Shown: in pieces, positions 27,485 to 38,187 of the stretch
Numbering within the stretch: position 1 is the first letter of the stretch
How the letters are laid out: each line of letters starts with the position of its first letter
Assembly (NCBI RefSeq): GCF_030296935.1
Contig: NZ_AP028032.1
Location: 3,286,001-3,350,000 of the forward strand
DNA length: 64,000 nt
Direction: 5' to 3'
Source: Coprobacter fastidiosus
Lineage (GTDB): Bacteria > Bacteroidota > Bacteroidia > Bacteroidales > Coprobacteraceae
Notes under the pieces: model-generated
The model's input: only the letters and a program-made list of their open reading frames with translations
What the model was told of the DNA's origin: nothing
Databases searched by the model: none
Made by a program: the position numbers and the translations under genes

Positions 27485-29329
27485 TTATTCTACGGTTACC
27501 GATTTTGCGAGATTCCTCGGCTGATCTACATCTTTCCCTTTGCAAATGGCAATATGGTATGCCAGTAATTGAAGAGGAATTGTCGTGATTAACGGATCGA
27601 GGCACGGTATTGTTTTCGGTAATTCGATACAAAAATCGGCAATATTTTTAATAGTTGTATCACCTTCTGTCACAAGGGCTATTACTTTCCCTTTTCGAGC
27701 TTTTATTTCTTGTATATTGCTGATTATTTTTTCATATTGGTTATTGTGCGTCGCTACGACTACAACCGGCATTTCGGTATCTATCAGGGCAATTGGTCCG
27801 TGTTTCATTTCTGCTGCCGGATAACCCTCTGCGTGGATGTATGATATTTCTTTTAATTTGAGAGCTCCTTCTAAAGCGACCGGATAATTAAATCCTCTGC
27901 CTAAGTAGATAAAATTATGTGCATAGGTAAATATTTGTGAAAGATTGGCTATGCTGTCGTTTTTTTCGAGAACCTTTTTCATCTTTTCGGGTATTGTGCT
28001 CAGCTCATGTACTACTTGTCGAAATTCTTCATTACCGATACTGTTCTTTTCTCGTGCCAAAGTAAGAGCCAACATTGTGAGAACTGTAACTTGACCGGTA
28101 AATGCTTTTGTAGAAGCAACACCAATTTCCGGTCCTACGTGTATGTACGATCCGGTATGCGTAGCTCTCGGGATAGAAGATCCGACAGCATTGCATATTC
28201 CGTATATAAATGCTCCTTTATTTTTAGCTTCTTCGACTGCAGCTAATGTATCTGCTGTTTCTCCCGATTGGGAAATAGCAATAACGACGTCACCAGGATT
28301 GATGACGGGATTTCGATACCGGAATTCGGAAGCGTATTCGACTTCTACTGGGAAACGGCAAAATTTTTCGATGAGATATTTCCCGATAAGAGCGGCATGC
28401 CAAGATGTACCGCATGCTACGATAATAAATCTTTTTGCATGAAGCAGTTTTTCTTTATGATCGATAATGGCGGATAGTGCAATATCAGTCCCTTCTATGT
28501 TAATGCGTCCTCGCATGCAATCGTGAATACAGTCGGGCTGTTCGAATATCTCTTTAAGCATAAAGTGGGGATAACCTCCTTTTTCGAGTTGTCCGAGGTT
28601 TAATTCTATAGTATTGATTGTCGGGTTTACGGCAATATTATCTTGAGTTACGATCTTCAATTCTTGTCCGCGGTGTATTACAGCGATCTCTCCGTCTTCT
28701 AAATATACAACTTTATCGGTGTATTCTACAATGGGAGTAGCATCTGATGCGATAAAATATTCATCTTTTCCTATTCCTATCACCAACGGACTGCTTTTTC
28801 TCGCTACGATGATTTCGTCGGGATTATTTCGATTTAAGATGGCGATGGCGTATGCTCCGATGACTTCATGTAAAGCAAGCTGTACCGAAGTCAGTAAGTC
28901 GAGGTTATGGGATACTTTGATATATTCAATTAATTGTACCAGAACTTCTGTATCGGTGCTGCTTTTGAATGTATATCCTTTTTCCTGTAATTTCTCTTTA
29001 AGGACTGCATAATTCTCAATGATACCGTTATGTATTATAGCCAGATTTTCAGATTCCGAATAATGAGGATGTGCATTCGCTTGACATGGCTCTCCGTGGG
29101 TAGCCCAGCGTGTGTGCGCTATTCCTATAGTTCCACTAATATCTTTTTGAGCGGCAAAAACTTCCAAGTCTGAAACTTTCCCTTTTGTCTTATAAACATT
29201 TAATTGTTGATTATCGCTGATGAGTGCTACACCTGCACTGTCATAACCTCTGTACTCCAGCCTTTTCAAAGCTTTGATAAGAATTGGGTATGCGTTTTGA
29301 GCTCCAATATATCCTACAATTCCACACAT
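27485..29329 (-). CDS. glmS: Glucosamine-fructose-6-phosphate aminotransferase (isomerising) GlmS
   Basis: GlmS makes glucosamine-6-phosphate from fructose-6-phosphate and glutamine, the entry to cell-wall and lipid A amino sugars. The protein has a class II amidotransferase domain, starting MCGIVGYIG, and two SIS domains (CGTSWHAALIGKYLIE, SQSGETADTLAA, the C-terminal PRNLAKSVTVE). The catalytic Cys must be residue 2, so I place the start at the ATG 29327-29329, giving 614 residues. The open frame extends ten codons further to a TTG that is part of the -7 promoter element. It is the first gene of a four-gene operon of glutamine-using enzymes. Confidence 0.97.
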   Translation of the reverse strand: MCGIVGYIGAQNAYPILIKALKRLEYRGYDSAGVALISDNQQLNVYKTKGKVSDLEVFAAQKDISGTIGIAHTRWATHGEPCQANAHPHYSESENLAIIHNGIIENYAVLKEKLQEKGYTFKSSTDTEVLVQLIEYIKVSHNLDLLTSVQLALHEVIGAYAIAILNRNNPDEIIVARKSSPLVIGIGKDEYFIASDATPIVEYTDKVVYLEDGEIAVIHRGQELKIVTQDNIAVNPTINTIELNLGQLEKGGYPHFMLKEIFEQPDCIHDCMRGRINIEGTDIALSAIIDHKEKLLHAKRFIIVACGTSWHAALIGKYLIEKFCRFPVEVEYASEFRYRNPVINPGDVVIAISQSGETADTLAAVEEAKNKGAFIYGICNAVGSSIPRATHTGSYIHVGPEIGVASTKAFTGQVTVLTMLALTLAREKNSIGNEEFRQVVHELSTIPEKMKKVLEKNDSIANLSQIFTYAHNFIYLGRGFNYPVALEGALKLKEISYIHAEGYPAAEMKHGPIALIDTEMPVVVVATHNNQYEKIISNIQEIKARKGKVIALVTEGDTTIKNIADFCIELPKTIPCLDPLITTIPLQLLAYHIAICKGKDVDQPRNLAKSVTVE

Positions 29330-29356
29330 AAATGATTGGGTTAATTTATTTCGGCA

Positions 29357-29364
29357 CAAAGATA
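29357..29364 (-). promoter_or_regulatory. -7 element (TATCTTTG) for the glmS-purF-carAB operon
   Basis: CAAAGATA gives an exact TATCTTTG on the minus strand, 27 bases before the corrected glmS ATG. Its TTG would otherwise be taken as a start codon. Confidence 0.65.
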
Positions 29365-29930
29365 ATTATATAAAATGACATTTTGATCTTTTATATATAA
29401 AATAATGAGCAAAAAGATACTTAAAATGAAATATGTATTTTAAAAAGTTAATTTGTAATTCTGAATAGAAGAAATAAGTTATCTTACTATTTCGTTTCTG
29501 AATTCTCCTCTTTTTCATAATTTGTTATTTGTGGATTGTGTGATATTTTAATCTGTAAGATCAAATTTTTTTTAGATTAATAATGTCGAAATCATAAAAA
29601 AGAAAAGAATAGAATTTATTAATTTTGTTATTTCTATTTCCTGCGAAATCTATTCTTGCAATTATCTGTTTTCTTGAATAATTTTATTCATAATCCTTTT
29701 CAATTTTTTTGTGATCAAGAAATAATATCTTATAATTATTCCATTTTGTGTGCATATAAGTAATATTTCGTAATAAATATGGTAAATGAATATCCGATTT
29801 ATAATATTTCGTTTTTAAAATAGAAAAAAGTTCACATTCTTAGTAGTTATTTTTCAAAACGATATATATTTGCGAATAAATAAAGCAAAAAAGATTGTAT
29901 TGTTTATTTATATTGTCAAAATGATATATT
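29365..29930. other. AT-rich divergent spacer between glmS and dapF
   Basis: About 565 bases of very AT-rich sequence lie between two divergent operons. I see a promoter element near each end and no ORF or RNA that I can support. The GlmS ribozyme of Gram-positives is not visible here. Confidence 0.5.
29865..29872 (+). promoter_or_regulatory. -7 element (TATATTTG) for dapF-dapL
   Basis: An exact TAnnTTTG match lies 58 bases before the dapF ATG. Confidence 0.5.
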
Positions 29931-30770
29931 ATGTATCGAGTTGGATTTACTAAAATGCAAGGTGCAGGGAATGATTATATATATGTGAATACATCGGTTT
30001 TTCCGATTAGAAATCCTGAAAAATTGGCAATAAAATGGAGCAAATACCACACAGGTATAGGCAGTGACGGGTTGGTGTTGATCGGCAATTCGTATAAGGC
30101 AGATTTTAGTATGCGCATTTTTAATGCAGATGGTTCGGAGGCTAAAATGTGCGGGAACGCATCTCGGTGTGTGGGAAAATACTTGTATGACAATCATTTG
30201 ACAGATAAAACGGAGCTTTTGCTTGATACTTTATCGGGCATAAAATTACTTAAATTGCAGGTTGTTGACGGAAAGGTAACTTATGTCACGGTAGATATGG
30301 GTATTCCGGAGTCAATTTATATTATGTCTGAGGGATATGCTGGTTGCATGATTGATATGCCGATAATGGTAGGGAAAAAGTCCTTTAAAGCGACGGCAAT
30401 ATCTATGGGGAATCCTCATTTGGTGATTTTTGTTGATGATGTCGATCGAATCGAATTAGAAAAAGTGGGGTCTATGTTGGAAAATAATCCTTTGTTTCCC
30501 GATCGGATCAATGTGGAGTTTGCTCAAGTGAAAAATAAAAATTCTATTAGAATGAGGGTCTGGGAGAGGGGGTCGGGAATTACTCAGGCTTGTGGAACGG
30601 GTGCTTGTGCAACGGCAGTGGCAGGTTTTATGACAGGACGTACAGAACGAATTTCTTCCGTAAATATGGATGGCGGAGTGTTGACGATATGTTGGGATGG
30701 AGAGACCGATCATGTTTTAATGACCGGAGATGCCGTAAAAGTTTTTGACGGAGAAGTAGAAATAGATTAA
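29931..30770 (+). CDS. dapF: Diaminopimelate epimerase DapF
   Basis: DapF converts LL-diaminopimelate to the meso form for peptidoglycan and lysine. The 279-residue protein starts with [13 protein letters not shown], and has the two catalytic cysteines at Cys74 ([10 protein letters not shown]) and Cys221 ([12 protein letters not shown]), the expected two-base pair. ERGSGITQ precedes the second. It is followed after 21 bases by dapL, whose product is its substrate. Confidence 0.97.
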   Translation: MYRVGFTKMQGAGNDYIYVNTSVFPIRNPEKLAIKWSKYHTGIGSDGLVLIGNSYKADFSMRIFNADGSEAKMCGNASRCVGKYLYDNHLTDKTELLLDTLSGIKLLKLQVVDGKVTYVTVDMGIPESIYIMSEGYAGCMIDMPIMVGKKSFKATAISMGNPHLVIFVDDVDRIELEKVGSMLENNPLFPDRINVEFAQVKNKNSIRMRVWERGSGITQACGTGACATAVAGFMTGRTERISSVNMDGGVLTICWDGETDHVLMTGDAVKVFDGEVEID

Positions 30771-30791
30771 TTTTTTTAATGCAGAAAGAAT

Positions 30792-32021
30792 ATGGCGCTC
30801 GTAAATGAACATTTTCTGAAACTTCCGGATAGTTATTTATTTTCGGATATAGCTAAGAAAATAAATACTTTTAAGGTAACCCACCCGAAAGATAAGGTGA
30901 TCTCTTTGGGGATAGGGGACGTTACACGACCTTTGCCGAAAGCTGTAATCGAAGCTATGCATAAAGCAGTAGATGAAATGGCGGTTAGGGATACATTCAG
31001 AGGATATGGTCCTGAACAGGGATACAGTTTCCTGATTGATGCAGTCATAAAAAATGACTTTGTTCCTAAAGGAATCCATTTTGAACCAGGGGAGATATTT
31101 ATTAATGACGGAGCAAAAAGCGATACTGGAAACATTGGAGATATTTTGCGGCATGATAATAGTATCGGAGTAACTGATCCTATATATCCGGTATATATAG
31201 ATTCTAATGTGATGTGTGGGAGGGCCGGAACGTTAGAAAATGGAAAATGGAGTAATGTGACTTATATCCCTTGTCGGAGCGAGAACGGTTTTATTCCCGA
31301 AATACCGGAGAATCGTATCGATATTCTTTATCTCTGTTATCCGAATAACCCTACTGGTACGGCACTTTCGAAACAAGAATTGAAAAAATGGGTGAATTAT
31401 GCTTTGTCTAATGATACGTTGATTCTTTTTGATGCTGCTTATGAGGCTTATATACAGGATTCGGATGTTCCGCATTCTATATATGAAATTAAAGGTGCGA
31501 AAAAATGTGCTATCGAATTCCGTAGTTTTTCTAAGACAGCAGGATTTACAGGTGTCCGTTGCGGGTATACGGTCGTACCGAAAGAGGTAAGTGCCGCTAC
31601 TCTTACTGGAGAACGGATTCCTTTGAATCGATTATGGAATCGAAGACAATGTACAAAATTTAATGGAACGTCCTATATTACCCAACGGGCAGCTGAAGCT
31701 GTCTATTCTGCCGAAGGACAGATGCAGGTAAAAGAGATTATTCAGTATTATATGACGAATGCTCGTATTATGAAAACCGGACTTTCCGAAACGGGTTTGG
31801 AAGTATATGGCGGGGAGAATGCTCCGTATTTATGGGTAAAAGCACCGGACGGTCTTTCTTCATGGAAATTTTTTGAGAGAATGTTGTATGAAGCGAACGT
31901 TGTCTGTACTCCGGGAGTAGGTTTCGGCCCATCTGGAGAAGGATATGCCCGTTTAACGGCATTCGGTGATCGGGATGACTGCATGGAGGCTATGTTCCGG
32001 CTAAAAAAATGGTTGCGTTGA
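30792..32021 (+). CDS. dapL: LL-diaminopimelate aminotransferase DapL
   Basis: DapL makes LL-diaminopimelate directly from tetrahydrodipicolinate with glutamate, bypassing the succinylated intermediates. This 409-residue class I aminotransferase shows FRGYGPEQGYSFL, FINDGAKSDTGNIGDIL, YLCYPNNPTGTALS, DAAYEAYI and the PLP-lysine motif RSFSKTAGFTGVRCGY (Lys near 248). These motifs are typical of DapL rather than general aspartate aminotransferases. The pairing with dapF supports the assignment. Confidence 0.96.
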   Translation: MALVNEHFLKLPDSYLFSDIAKKINTFKVTHPKDKVISLGIGDVTRPLPKAVIEAMHKAVDEMAVRDTFRGYGPEQGYSFLIDAVIKNDFVPKGIHFEPGEIFINDGAKSDTGNIGDILRHDNSIGVTDPIYPVYIDSNVMCGRAGTLENGKWSNVTYIPCRSENGFIPEIPENRIDILYLCYPNNPTGTALSKQELKKWVNYALSNDTLILFDAAYEAYIQDSDVPHSIYEIKGAKKCAIEFRSFSKTAGFTGVRCGYTVVPKEVSAATLTGERIPLNRLWNRRQCTKFNGTSYITQRAAEAVYSAEGQMQVKEIIQYYMTNARIMKTGLSETGLEVYGGENAPYLWVKAPDGLSSWKFFERMLYEANVVCTPGVGFGPSGEGYARLTAFGDRDDCMEAMFRLKKWLR

Positions 32022-32058
32022 TTTATTAATTTGTAAAAACAATCAAACAATAGGTATT

Positions 32059-34248
32059 ATGTCAACATTGAGATTTAGAGTTGTAGAAACCGCTTTTACT
32101 AAAAAAGCGGTGGATGTCGCAGTTCCGGATGAGAGACCTTCGGAATATTTCGGTAAATATGTGTTTAACCGGGCGAAGATGTTTAAATATCTTCCGGAAA
32201 AGACATATCGGAAATTGGTCGATGCAATCGACAATGGTACTCCCCTTGATCGTGAAATTGCCGATTCTGTGGCAGAAGGAATGAAAAAATGGGCTATCGA
32301 GATGGGGGCTACTCATTATACTCATTGGTTTCATCCTTTAACCGAAGGTACTGCGGAGAAGCATGATGCTTTTGTGGAGCATGACGGTAAGGGCGGTGTT
32401 GTAGAAGAATTTTCCGGAAAATTATTGATTCAGCAAGAACCGGATGCTTCGAGTTTCCCGAATGGAGGTATTCGTAATACGTTTGAGGCTCGCGGATATT
32501 CGGCTTGGGATCCTTCATCGCCTGCTTTTATTGTAGATGATACACTTTGTATTCCTACTATTTTTATAGCTTATACCGGAGAATCGTTGGACTATAAAGC
32601 TCCTTTGTTGAAAGCCTTGGATAGTGTCAATAAAGCGGCCGTAGATGTATGTCATTACTTCGACCATAATGTAAAAAAGGTCTTTGCATATTTGGGTTGG
32701 GAACAGGAATATTTTTTGGTTGATGAAGGCTTGTATGCCGCTCGTCCAGATTTATTGCTTACAGGACGTACGCTTATGGGGCATGAAAGTTCGAAAAACC
32801 AACAGTTGGAAGATCATTATTTCGGGGCTATTCCTACACGTGTAGCAGCTTTTATGAAAGATCTCGAGATAGAGAGTCTGAAGTTGGGTATTCCGGTGAA
32901 AACTCGACATAACGAGGTCGCTCCCAATCAATTTGAATTAGCTCCTATATTTGAAGAGTGTAATCTTGCAAATGACCATAATTTATTGATTATGGCTTTG
33001 ATGCGGAAAATTTCTCGTCGGCACGGATTTCGAGTTTTGCTTCATGAGAAACCATTTAAAGGTGTAAACGGATCGGGCAAGCATAATAACTGGTCTTTAG
33101 GAACTGATACCGGGGTTTTATTGATGGCTCCCGGAAAAACGGCAGAGGACAATTTGCGTTTTGTGACGTTTATTGTAAATGTTTTGATGGCGGTTTATCG
33201 TCATAACGGATTGTTAAAAGCCAGTATCTCTTCTGCTACCAATGCCCATCGTTTGGGTGCGAATGAAGCTCCTCCTGCTATTATTTCGAGTTTTTTGGGG
33301 ACGCAATTGACTCAAGTACTCGATCATCTTGAAGAGAGTTCTAATGATGAATTGATTGCGTTGAGCGGGAAACACGGGATGAAGTTGGACATTCCTCAAA
33401 TTCCGGAATTGTTGATTGATAATACCGACCGTAATCGGACTTCGCCTTTTGCTTTTACAGGAAATCGTTTTGAGTTCCGTGCTGTAGGCTCTGAGGCGAA
33501 TTGTGCTTCAGCTATGATTGCTTTGAATACGGCTGTTGCAGAGCAATTGATAGAGTTCAAATCTGAAGTAGATGCCTTGATAGCGAAAGGTGAACCGAAA
33601 GTCTCTGCTATTTTAGATGTCGTGCGTAAATATATAAAAGAGAGTAAACCGATTCATTTTGACGGTAACGGTTATAGTGAGGAATGGAAAGCCGAGGCTC
33701 TGAAAAGAGGTCTGGATTGTGAGACCAGCGTTCCGGTTATTTTCGATAATTATCTAAAGGAGGAATCCGTTAAAATGTTCGAATCTACCGGAGTAATGAC
33801 CCGTAAAGAATTGGAAGCCCGTAATGAAGTGAAATGGGAAACTTATACTAAAAAGATACAGATCGAGGCGCGTGTGTTGGGAGATCTCGCCATGAATCAT
33901 ATTATTCCTATTTCGACGAAATATCAATCTGAACTTATCGATAATGTTTACAAAATAAGAAGTCTTTTTTCTGAAGATAAAGCCGTTTTATTGTGTGGTA
34001 AGGATTTGGATATTATCGAGGAAATCGGACATCGGGAATTAGCGATAAAAGAGAAAGTCGAAGAGATGATCGAAGCACGTAAAAAGGCTAATAAAATTGC
34101 CGATGAAAGAGAAAAGGCGATAGCATACCATGATACGGTAGCACCCAAGTTTGATGAAATCCGTTATCATATCGATAAACTTGAACTGATCGTGGATGAC
34201 CAAATGTGGACTTTGCCGAAATATCGGGAGTTGCTTTTTATTCGTTAG
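32059..34248 (+). CDS. glnN: Type III glutamine synthetase GlnN
   Basis: The 729-residue protein is a type III glutamine synthetase, the long dodecameric form common in Bacteroidetes and cyanobacteria, making glutamine from glutamate, ammonia and ATP. Visible family segments are AHWFHPLTEGTAEKHDAF-like sequence near residue 95, GWEQEYFLVDEGLY near 215, KTRHNEVAPNQFELAPIFE near 280, EKPFKGVNGSGKHNNWSLG near 335 and NRTSPFAFTGNRFEFRAVGS near 458. Length is normal. It lies 37 bases after dapL, so it may share its transcript, and it ends at a strong terminator. Confidence 0.97.
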   Translation: MSTLRFRVVETAFTKKAVDVAVPDERPSEYFGKYVFNRAKMFKYLPEKTYRKLVDAIDNGTPLDREIADSVAEGMKKWAIEMGATHYTHWFHPLTEGTAEKHDAFVEHDGKGGVVEEFSGKLLIQQEPDASSFPNGGIRNTFEARGYSAWDPSSPAFIVDDTLCIPTIFIAYTGESLDYKAPLLKALDSVNKAAVDVCHYFDHNVKKVFAYLGWEQEYFLVDEGLYAARPDLLLTGRTLMGHESSKNQQLEDHYFGAIPTRVAAFMKDLEIESLKLGIPVKTRHNEVAPNQFELAPIFEECNLANDHNLLIMALMRKISRRHGFRVLLHEKPFKGVNGSGKHNNWSLGTDTGVLLMAPGKTAEDNLRFVTFIVNVLMAVYRHNGLLKASISSATNAHRLGANEAPPAIISSFLGTQLTQVLDHLEESSNDELIALSGKHGMKLDIPQIPELLIDNTDRNRTSPFAFTGNRFEFRAVGSEANCASAMIALNTAVAEQLIEFKSEVDALIAKGEPKVSAILDVVRKYIKESKPIHFDGNGYSEEWKAEALKRGLDCETSVPVIFDNYLKEESVKMFESTGVMTRKELEARNEVKWETYTKKIQIEARVLGDLAMNHIIPISTKYQSELIDNVYKIRSLFSEDKAVLLCGKDLDIIEEIGHRELAIKEKVEEMIEARKKANKIADEREKAIAYHDTVAPKFDEIRYHIDKLELIVDDQMWTLPKYRELLFIR

Positions 34249-34320
34249 AAAAAATAAGGATGTTTAATTTATTGGAGATGCCTTTCGGAAGAGGTATTTC
34301 TTATAGGATTAAAATAAATG

Positions 34321-34366
34321 AAAAAGAAACGGTCGAAAATAATCTCTTTCCGACCGTTTCTTTTCT
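34321..34366. terminator. Bidirectional terminator between glnN and yidC
   Basis: A 14-bp stem (34322-34335 with 34351-34364, AAAAGAAACGGTCG/CGACCGTTTCTTTT) with A-run and T-run edges works for both converging genes. Confidence 0.9.
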
Positions 34367-34379
34367 ATATAGACGGATT

Positions 34380-36275
34380 TTATCTCCGTTTATTTTTTTG
34401 TTGTTGTCTCAAAGCTGCTTGTTGTTGTCGTTGAGCCTCTTCCAGACGAGCCATAAATCCTGATTTCTTGCGAGGTTTTTTCTGATTTTCTTTAAGTTGC
34501 GCAAGAACTTTTTCTTCATTGATACATTTACGGAATATGTAGGTCTGGATAATTGTGATCAATGTAGAAACAAAATAATAGTAACTCAACCCTGAAGCGT
34601 AGTTATTGAAAATGAACAAGAACATTAAGGGCATGAGATACATCATGACTTTCATACCCGGCATTTGCTGGCTTCCGCCGGTATTGTCCATATTGATCTT
34701 TGTATATAAAATATTCGTAATAGTCATTAACAGACAGAACAAACTGATATGATTTCCGAAATACGGAGTAATCAAGGGTATATAGGCATCCCAACTGAAT
34801 ATGGCATCATAAGATGATAAATCTTGAGCCCAAAGGAATGATTGTTGTCTTAATTCGATAGATGAAGGGAAGAATGCAAACATCGCTAATAGAATCGGCA
34901 TCTGCAATAACATAGGCAAACATCCGCTCATCGGATTGATTCCTGCTTTGCTGTACAAGTCCATTGTCGCTCTTTGACGATCTATAGCTTTGTCTTGTCC
35001 CGGATATTTGGCGTTTATTTCTTCGATCTGAGGACGCAATACCCGCATACGGGCGCTGGACATGTAGGATTTAAATGTAAGCGGAGCTAAGAATATTTTG
35101 ATGATGATTGTCATCAATAGAATGATGATTCCGTAATTTGCAATATATTTTCCTAAGAAAGTAAATATGGGTATGATTATCCATGTGTTGATCCATCGGA
35201 AAAATTTAAATCCCAGCGGTACAAGTTTATCCAGATCGAGGGCTTTGTCATCATCGACGCCTTTGTCATAGCTGTGTAATAGAGGATAAAGGTTCGGTCC
35301 TAAATAAAAACGAAATCCCGGTCCGTTATTATCCGCCGGATTATAATCCACTGTCGTTTCTGTATGGAAGTTTTTCAAATATGCCGGATCATTATTCATC
35401 CCTGAACGAATGAGAGCACCATTGAATTTTCCGTCAGGTATCAAAGCTGATGAGAAAAACTGATTCTTATATCCGATCCATTTAAGTCCTAACGAAATGG
35501 TCTCCTGTTCATCTTTAGATTCACTCAAATGGTCGACGTCCGAACCTACGAATTTATAATATAATGCACTATTTCTTTCTTCGAACATGCGCCCTTTTTC
35601 CTGGCTGCGCAGGTTCTGATTCCAGAATAAATCCAGACTTGCCGTATTACCGGGAAGAATAGTTTCCATTCCTTTTTGGCGGATATCCATTTTGACCATA
35701 TAGCTGTTTTCTGGTAAAGTATAGACAAGATCAAAGAATTTGCCATTACCGAAATCGAGCCGCATCGTTACAGATTTTCCGTCTTTTCCTGCAATAGGTT
35801 TAAAGAAAAGATCGGTCGTGTTTACAATACGCCCTCCGGTCTTGAAAATAAATCCGTATTCGTTATCCTTTTCGTCGAAAAGAGTAAGAGGCAGCGAGTC
35901 ATGAGTCTTGTATTTATTTAAAGTAGCTTCGGTCAAAGCTCCTCCTTTACTTGAGAATGAGAGAGATACAAGATCATTTTTCAGATTTATTTTTTCATTT
36001 TCTCCTGTCGTAAAGTCCGAAAAGATTCCGAACGCTTCTTTCATTTGTACTTGACGAAGAGAATCCTCGTTTAGAACGGTGATAGTCGAATCTGCATTAC
36101 CGGCTACCATTTGGCTTTGTTGTATCTCTTCCAGTTTTTTCTGTTCAACCTGAGCAATGGAGTCGTTTCTGCGTTGAAGTTCTTGCAATTGTTCGGGTGT
36201 AGGTTTTGTAAACCACGAATAGCCGAAAAGAACGGCAGCGATAAGAACAAAACCAATAATCGTATTTTTATCCAT
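34380..36275 (-). CDS. yidC: Membrane protein insertase YidC
   Basis: YidC inserts and folds inner-membrane proteins alone or with SecYEG. The 631-residue protein has the N-terminal helix (TIIGFVLIAAVLFGYSWF), a large periplasmic beta domain (about 90-350) and the C-terminal core with FKSYMSSARMRVLRPQIEEI, SKAGINPMSGCLPMLLQMPIL and GLSYYYFVSTL. It ends with a Lys/Gln-rich tail (RQQQKNKRR). The length suits the Gram-negative form. It lies 40 bases after pyrG on the same strand. Confidence 0.96.
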   Translation of the reverse strand: MDKNTIIGFVLIAAVLFGYSWFTKPTPEQLQELQRRNDSIAQVEQKKLEEIQQSQMVAGNADSTITVLNEDSLRQVQMKEAFGIFSDFTTGENEKINLKNDLVSLSFSSKGGALTEATLNKYKTHDSLPLTLFDEKDNEYGFIFKTGGRIVNTTDLFFKPIAGKDGKSVTMRLDFGNGKFFDLVYTLPENSYMVKMDIRQKGMETILPGNTASLDLFWNQNLRSQEKGRMFEERNSALYYKFVGSDVDHLSESKDEQETISLGLKWIGYKNQFFSSALIPDGKFNGALIRSGMNNDPAYLKNFHTETTVDYNPADNNGPGFRFYLGPNLYPLLHSYDKGVDDDKALDLDKLVPLGFKFFRWINTWIIIPIFTFLGKYIANYGIIILLMTIIIKIFLAPLTFKSYMSSARMRVLRPQIEEINAKYPGQDKAIDRQRATMDLYSKAGINPMSGCLPMLLQMPILLAMFAFFPSSIELRQQSFLWAQDLSSYDAIFSWDAYIPLITPYFGNHISLFCLLMTITNILYTKINMDNTGGSQQMPGMKVMMYLMPLMFLFIFNNYASGLSYYYFVSTLITIIQTYIFRKCINEEKVLAQLKENQKKPRKKSGFMARLEEAQRQQQAALRQQQKNKRR

Positions 36276-36315
36276 ATATATGTATGATCGTTTTTATTCT
36301 TTTCCGGTTTCCGGA

Positions 36316-37941
<1,626 letters not shown>

Positions 37942-37972
37942 TTAATTTATGTGCAGATAATTTTTCAAAACG

Positions 37973-37980
37973 CAAAAGTA
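37973..37980 (-). promoter_or_regulatory. -7 element (TACTTTTG) for pyrG-yidC
   Basis: CAAAAGTA gives TACTTTTG on the minus strand, 52 bases before the pyrG ATG. Confidence 0.55.
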
Positions 37981-38104
37981 GAAAAAAAACTTCAGATTTA
38001 CGGGAAAACTGTTTTTAATTAATTATCAATTAACAATATTCTTTTGAGGCTTTCCGCATTTCGTTTTTTGTAATTATGAAATATGTATTTAACTATAAAA
38101 TAAT

Positions 38105-38112
38105 TACATTTG
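38105..38112 (+). promoter_or_regulatory. -7 element (TACATTTG) for the DUF3078 gene
   Basis: An exact TAnnTTTG match. Its TTG opens a spurious N-terminal extension of the downstream frame, which places the true start further on. Confidence 0.55.
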
Positions 38113-38187
38113 CAAAATATTGCTGTGCCGGTCTTGTTTTGGAGAGCAAAGGGTTCGGCAAATAGATCTTATTTAAAAGACTGGAAT

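Noticed and set aside
29365-29930. glmS-type ribozyme or other riboswitch before the glmS operon
   Set aside because: No conserved core or recognisable fold, and the sequence is plain AT-rich; the glmS ribozyme is characteristic of Gram-positive bacteria.
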